Below, piece by piece: positions 7,365 to 10,374 of a stretch of DNA of 10,374 nucleotides. Both the position numbers and the translations under genes were made by a program. Source of the stretch: an uncultured Bacilli bacterium (GTDB lineage: Bacteria > Bacillota_I > Bacilli_A > RF39 > UBA660). Positions within the stretch are counted from its first letter, which is position 1. Every line of letters begins with the position of its first letter. The DNA is taken from NCBI GenBank assembly GCA_947625365.1, contig CANQNZ010000038.1:1-10374 (forward strand), in the 5' to 3' direction. Below the pieces are notes generated by a model. That model was not told the DNA's origin, did no database searches, and worked only from the letters and a program-made list of their open reading frames with translations.

Positions 7365-7393
7365 ATTATATCAAAAAAGACCTTTTAGGTCTA
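7365..7393 (-). promoter_or_regulatory. Extended -10 promoter of the rnc-smc operon
   Basis: On the minus strand, TGA-TATAAT gives an extended -10 (hexamer 7365-7370). TAGACC (7388-7393), exactly 17 bp upstream, matches four of six -35 positions. The -35 overlaps the stop codon and hairpin of the preceding gene. The -10 ends 17 nt before the rnc ATG, predicting a leader of about 10-11 nt. Confidence 0.6.
7373..7392 (-). terminator. Intrinsic terminator after the split gene
   Basis: On the minus strand, AGACC, a 5-nt loop and GGTCT (7388-7392 and 7378-7382) are followed by a further T-run (7373-7377). The stop codon TAG (7391-7393) overlaps the left arm. The 5-bp core stem is short; A-T pairs beyond one mismatch may extend it. 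Confidence 0.6.
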
Positions 7394-8206
7394 TTTTAAT
7401 TTTAAATTTCTAATTGGTCCTTCTTCTAAAAGATTATTTTCTTGGTCATTTACAACAAATATTAGCCTTTTATCTTTACTTTCAAAGTCAACTTTCCCGT
7501 TAATTAAAGGTGCATTAATTCCAAGATTTTCTATCTGTCCTGTTTTAGTATTTAAAAATCTTGTATGTCCAAATTCATCAGTAATTTCTATATAGTCCAA
7601 AACAAGTTTAATGTAATCGTATGTATCGAATATTACTTCTTTTTGCGGATTAATAATAACTTTGCGATAATAGGATTGAGCCATTTGAGCAATATGTTTT
7701 GTAATAATTACATACCCATTTAAAGTCGCGATGCTAAATGATGTCTGATTTTCTAAAATTAAATTACATTTTCGATAAGGAAAATCTTCCATTATTACTC
7801 TAAATTGTTTATCAAAAACGGTTATTGTATCTTTTCGAAAGTCTATACCGTAACCATAATCAGTATCAACCTTAAACTTATGTTCTTGGCAAGGACTATC
7901 AATTAATGTATTTGTCATTGCATTATATAATTTAACTTTCCTATAACGGCAAGTACTATCATTTTTTTTAATAGATATGCTATCTTTTTGCGAAATTTCA
8001 AATAAAATTTCGTCATCATAAGTTAAAGAATTAACACATATACCCGGTATCTTTCTAATTAAGTTAAAATCTTTATCATAAAAACTAAATATCTGCTCTT
8101 TAGGTTCGTAGTCATCAACTAACTTATCTTGACCTACAAAAATAGTCGGATTCCAGTATTCGTATTGTTCAATTCGCACATGAGAAAGAACCTTTTCATT
8201 ATCCAA
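7391..8206 (-). pseudogene. C-terminal part of a frameshift-split, propeller-like protein
   Basis: This open frame of 271 codons could only start at a TTG (8204-8206) with no Shine-Dalgarno sequence, so it is unlikely to be translated independently. Its frame continues upstream into the second half of the 11-bp duplication. Removing one repeat copy joins it in frame to the gene starting at 9102. Visible features are recurring short beta-like motifs of the form FYDKDFNLIRKI (about 42-53), VKLYNAMTNTLI, ITVFDKQFRVIM and TRFLNTKTGQIENLG, which suggest repeated strands with turn motifs like a WG-repeat or propeller protein. There is no signal peptide or membrane helix. No internal stops have accumulated, so the disruption is recent, switchable or a sequencing error. 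Function unknown. Confidence 0.7.
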
Positions 8207-9102
8207 ATTAATAAATAAATGCCGATTAAATGCCGATTTGTTTGCTTACCATTTTGTTTATAGGGTAATAATATTTTAAACACATTATTTATGACATCTG
8301 TATCTAAAACCTCAACATATTTTTCTAACTCGGGGATTTTGATTGTTTTAATTAGATTCAAATTAATATCATATTTTTTTATAGAATCCTTGAAAACTAA
8401 AGCTATCTCACCCGTTTTTTCTAGATATTGAGGCATAGCAATAACATTTTCATTAACTGTTAAAGTATTTACTTTTAGCTCAGGATTGTTTTGGAAAGGA
8501 ATAATAGATACAGCTTCTTCTTGAATAACTACTAAATTATCTTTATATAAGTACACCCAACCTCTAATATTATCCATAACTACTTGATTTGCTAAATTGA
8601 TAATTACTCTTTCTCGATTGTGGAAATCGTCACTTTTTTTAAAATCCGTTTTTTTTGAAAATATATATAACCCATTACCATATGATACTTCATATTTATA
8701 GCCAGATGGACAATCTAAAGTTTTCTTATTTTTAATATCGAATAATTCTTCTTCATCTTTAAATGTTTCATGACTATGATACTTAGTAATAATTACTCTT
8801 TCGTCAACTTTATAAATAAAATAGCAATTTTCTTTCTCGTAAATAACTTCCTTTGTTGCCAAATCGACTAAAAAAGCGCAGTAATTTTTTTTTAATACTC
8901 CATATTTACGTTTATTTAATTCGATTATACTATTACAAAAATCATATTCGGAAATATCATAAACTTCTTTATTATTCATTAATATTTTTTGACCATTATC
9001 AAAGGCCATATATAAATATCCACTAATTTCTTCCATATTTTTAATTTTTAAAGATTTATAATTATCTAAAGAATTAGCATTACTTGTTAAATCGTTTCCC
9101 AT
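8134..9102 (-). CDS. N-terminal part of a frameshift-split, propeller-like protein of unknown function
   Basis: I chose ATG 9100-9102 because GGGAGG lies just upstream; an in-frame GTG at 9112-9114 overlaps that ribosome binding site and has none of its own. The 322-codon frame has about 292 native residues, after which (following NRHL) the 11-bp duplication shifts it into about 30 foreign residues before a stop. The native part is soluble, without signal peptide or membrane helix, and shows repeated strand-turn-strand units such as LYMAFDNGQKILMNNKEV and AFLVDLATKEVIYEK, then FDIKNKKTLDCPSG and VIINLANQVVMDN. These match the style of the C-terminal half, so one protein of about 566 residues with a beta-propeller or WG-repeat-like fold is the likely ancestor. 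It could still yield a truncated product. It has its own promoter divergent from yidD. Family not recognised. Confidence 0.75.
   Translation of the reverse strand: MGNDLTSNANSLDNYKSLKIKNMEEISGYLYMAFDNGQKILMNNKEVYDISEYDFCNSIIELNKRKYGVLKKNYCAFLVDLATKEVIYEKENCYFIYKVDERVIITKYHSHETFKDEEELFDIKNKKTLDCPSGYKYEVSYGNGLYIFSKKTDFKKSDDFHNRERVIINLANQVVMDNIRGWVYLYKDNLVVIQEEAVSIIPFQNNPELKVNTLTVNENVIAMPQYLEKTGEIALVFKDSIKKYDINLNLIKTIKIPELEKYVEVLDTDVINNVFKILLPYKQNGKQTNRHLIGIYLLIWIMKRFFLMCELNNTNTGIRLFL
8216..8238. repeat. Perfect 11-bp tandem duplication that breaks the reading frame
   Basis: TAAATGCCGAT occurs twice head to tail (8216-8226, 8227-8237), with the period continuing one more base. Eleven bases is not a multiple of three. 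Deleting one copy restores a single frame from 9102 to 7391 (1701 bases, 566 codons plus stop). Confidence 0.95.
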
Positions 9103-9121
9103 AAAACCTCCCACTAAAAAT

Positions 9122-9152
9122 ATTATAGCATAAGTAGATATCTATTTTACAA
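9122..9152 (-). promoter_or_regulatory. Extended -10 promoter of the split gene
   Basis: On the minus strand, TGC-TATAAT gives a perfect extended -10 (hexamer 9122-9127). TTGTAA (9147-9152) lies upstream at a non-optimal 19 bp. The -10 ends 19 nt before ATG 9102. Confidence 0.6.
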
Positions 9153-9187
9153 AAAAGAGGATTTATAGTAAACTATAAGTGGTGAGG
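9146..9187 (+). promoter_or_regulatory. Putative yidD promoter, inverted repeat and ribosome binding site
   Basis: TTTACA (9146-9151), 17 bp, then TAAACT (9169-9174) is the best sigma-A-like pair. TATAGT (9164-9169) is an alternative -10. A perfect inverted repeat TTATAGT-aa-ACTATAA (9163-9178) covers the -10 region and could be an operator. GGTGAGG (9181-9187) is the ribosome binding site and sets the start at ATG 9191 rather than the upstream GTG codons, which overlap it. Confidence 0.45.
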
Positions 9188-9190
9188 CTA

Positions 9191-9415
9191 ATGAAACACC
9201 TTTTAATTAAAATCATCAAACTTTATCAAATTACTCCTGTAAGTTCTCATCAAAATTGTCGATTTACGCCAACTTGTTCAAATTATGCTATTGAAGCAAT
9301 TGAAACTTATGGAGCTTTTAAAGGCAGTATATTAGCTATAAAAAGAATATTGAGGTGTCGACCTCTAGGTACTTTTGGTTATGACCCTGTACCTAAAAAG
9401 GAGGAAAAAATGTGA
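9191..9415 (+). CDS. yidD: Membrane protein insertion efficiency factor YidD
   Basis: YidD is a small membrane-associated protein thought to assist the YidC insertase. From ATG 9191 it is 74 residues, the normal length of the family. The N-terminus (1-18) is an amphipathic Lys/Ile/Leu helix. The core carries the family signature CRFTPTCSNYAIEAIETYG (23-41), KGSILAIKRILRC (44-56) and GYDPVP (63-68), with the conserved Cys23, Cys29 and Cys56. yidD usually sits in the rpmH-rnpA-yidD-yidC region; here it stands apart and shares an operon with a lipoprotein gene whose GTG start overlaps the yidD stop. The AAGGAGG ribosome binding site of that gene lies within the last yidD codons. Confidence 0.95.
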   Translation: MKHLLIKIIKLYQITPVSSHQNCRFTPTCSNYAIEAIETYGAFKGSILAIKRILRCRPLGTFGYDPVPKKEEKM

Positions 9416-10284
9416 AAAAATTTTTAAAGTTATTTGTTATTTCTACTATTTTATTTTTAGGAGCTGGTTGTAAGAATACTCTTTTAACCGAAAAACAAGA
9501 GCAAATTTATACTACAGTTTATCCGATAGAATTTCTAGCAGAAAATCTATATGGAGAAAATATGAATATTAATTCTATTTTCCCTGATGGTAGTAATCCT
9601 GATGAGTACAAATTAACTAATAAACAGTTAACAGATTACAGTTTAGGAAGTATTTTTATCTATAATGGTTTAACTAATGAAAAAGCAATCGCCCAAAAAT
9701 TAATTAATAAAAATAATAAATTAAAAATAATTGATGTTTCTTATGGCTTATCTCTTGAAGATAGCGTCGAAGAGTTATGGTTAAGTCCTAGTAATTTCTT
9801 AATGCTTTCTTCAACAGTTAAAGATAATTTAATTGAAATTTTAAATAGTAAATATGCTACAGAAACTATTGAAGAAAATTATAAAGAATTACAAACAGAA
9901 GTTTCTCAAATGGATGCTGAACTGAGAATTATTGCCGCTAATGTAGAAAATCCAACCTTAATAGTTGATTCAAATATATTTAATTTTCTAAAAAAATATG
10001 GTTATAATGTTATTTCTTTAGAAGATGAAGAAAACTTAACGCCAAATTCTTTAGCAACAATACAAAAAAGTTTTCAAAATGGTACATATAAATATATTTT
10101 AACTAGAGATGATAAAACCCAGAATGAAATAGTAAGTAATTTAATTGATAATTATAAAGCTCAAGCGGTTCCGATGAAAGTAATGTCTACTATTAAAGAA
10201 GAAGACCGAGAAAATAAAGAAAATTATTATACTCTAATGCAAACAAATATTGAAAATATTCGTAACGTAATTATTGGAAATTAG
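9412..10284 (+). CDS. Histidine-free ZnuA/TroA-family lipoprotein
   Basis: This 290-residue protein starts at GTG 9412-9414, set by AAGGAGG (9398-9404) 7 nt upstream and by the 4-nt overlap with the yidD stop. A lipoprotein signal peptide (1-19: KK, hydrophobic core, LGAG) precedes Cys20. The rest follows the cluster A-I zinc/manganese-binding proteins: TTVYPIEFLAENLYG (34-48), FPDGSNPDEYKLT (57-69), FIYNGLTNE (82-90), ELWLSPSNF (121-129), VDSNIFNFLKKYGY (185-198) and YYTLMQTNIENI (272-283). In metal-binding relatives the first three blocks for ligands read DPHxYEP, DPHxWL and HxxFxYF; here the ligand positions are Asp64, Glu121 and Ser187, and the protein contains no histidine. It therefore probably does not bind zinc in the usual way. 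No ABC permease or ATPase gene is adjacent. Function unknown. Confidence 0.82.
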   Translation: MKKFLKLFVISTILFLGAGCKNTLLTEKQEQIYTTVYPIEFLAENLYGENMNINSIFPDGSNPDEYKLTNKQLTDYSLGSIFIYNGLTNEKAIAQKLINKNNKLKIIDVSYGLSLEDSVEELWLSPSNFLMLSSTVKDNLIEILNSKYATETIEENYKELQTEVSQMDAELRIIAANVENPTLIVDSNIFNFLKKYGYNVISLEDEENLTPNSLATIQKSFQNGTYKYILTRDDKTQNEIVSNLIDNYKAQAVPMKVMSTIKEEDRENKENYYTLMQTNIENIRNVIIGN

Positions 10285-10317
10285 AGTATAACCTTATAAA
10301 AATTATTAATACTAATA

Positions 10318-10346
10318 TTGACATGGTGCGCTAAGTATTGTAAAAT
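10318..10346 (+). promoter_or_regulatory. Near-consensus promoter at the right edge
   Basis: TTGACA (10318-10323), exactly 17 bp, then TAAAAT (10341-10346) is the best sigma-A promoter in the window. Transcription would begin near 10352-10354. What follows to the window end shows no ribosome binding site or recognisable RNA, so the transcribed gene lies beyond the edge. GTGCG (10326-10330) and CGCAC (10355-10359) flank the -10 symmetrically and might form an operator. No convincing terminator separates it from the gene ending at 10284. Confidence 0.65.
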
Positions 10347-10374
10347 TTATTTATCGCACTTGGATATGGAGCAG

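Noticed and set aside
8190..8260. Programmed ribosomal frameshifting joining the two halves of the split gene
   Set aside because: A -1 shift would be needed, but no canonical X XXY YYZ slippery heptamer lies in the right frame; TTTAATC is only a near match. The exact 11-bp duplication explains the frame change fully.
9103..9114. GTG start for the split gene
   Set aside because: It overlaps GGGAGG, which serves ATG 9102, and has no ribosome binding site of its own.
9179..9190. GTG start for yidD upstream of the ATG
   Set aside because: The tandem GTG codons overlap the GGTGAGG ribosome binding site that serves ATG 9191, and the extra residues are not family-like.
9412..9415. TGA read as Trp (mollicute code)
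   Set aside because: Trp residues throughout use TGG, and TGA ends yidD at its expected family length, overlapped by the start of the next gene.
10282..10315. TTAGAGTAT...ATACTAA as terminator of the lipoprotein gene
   Set aside because: The stem is bulged, consists almost only of A-T pairs, and lacks a T-run, so it is not a convincing intrinsic terminator.
10365..10374. ATG GAG CAG as the start of a new gene
   Set aside because: No Shine-Dalgarno sequence precedes it, only three codons are visible, and all other genes in the window have good ribosome binding sites.
1..10374. CRISPR array, insertion sequence, integron or tRNA/rRNA genes
   Set aside because: No regularly spaced repeats, transposase or recombinase coding, terminal inverted repeats or tRNA-like cloverleaf sequences were seen on either strand.

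Overview
The window is AT-rich DNA from a low-GC Gram-positive bacterium. Shine-Dalgarno sites are strong (AGGAGG and GGTGAG types), promoters look sigma-A-like, and genes are tightly packed. Trp is encoded by TGG and TGA serves as a stop (end of yidD), so the code is standard and this is not a typical Mycoplasma or Spiroplasma. However, SMC is only 980 residues long, as in mollicute SMC/P115 proteins. My best guess is an uncultured, host-associated Bacilli lineage near the mollicute branch. That assignment is inference only.

Layout. (1) Positions 1-860, minus strand: the N-terminal 286 codons of a SEDS glycosyltransferase (FtsW type), cut by the left edge. (2) 993-1163, plus strand: a 56-residue Gly/Tyr-rich one-helix protein resembling the YjcZ sporulation family, with its own terminator. 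(3) 1225-2148, minus strand: a membrane-anchored NlpC/P60-type cysteine peptidase whose N-terminal hairpin looks like a secretion-system pilin. It is divergent from def (peptide deformylase, 2260-2811). (4) 2831-7347, minus strand: the cluster rnc - smc - anchored extracytoplasmic protein of unknown function. rnc-smc is the conserved Bacillus-type pair; the slot usually held by ftsY is taken by the unknown gene. (5) 7391-9102, minus strand: one cytoplasmic beta-propeller-like gene of unknown function, split in two by a perfect 11-bp tandem duplication. (6) 9191-10284, plus strand: yidD overlapping by 4 nt a lipoprotein of the ZnuA/TroA metal-binding family that contains no histidine. (7) 10285-10374: a near-consensus promoter and the first few bases of whatever it transcribes.

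Most of the window is housekeeping: septal or elongation peptidoglycan synthesis, N-terminal Met deformylation, RNA processing, chromosome condensation and membrane-protein insertion. No CRISPR array, insertion sequence, tRNA, rRNA or phage module was seen, and I found no clear new multi-gene system. The observations most worth following are the duplication-split gene with potential for phase switching, the histidine-free ZnuA-like lipoprotein in a yidD operon, and the pilin-like/NlpC fusion. Regulatory compaction is also notable: terminators contain stop codons, one -35 box lies in a terminator arm, and several extended -10 promoters sit only 16-19 nt from the start codon.
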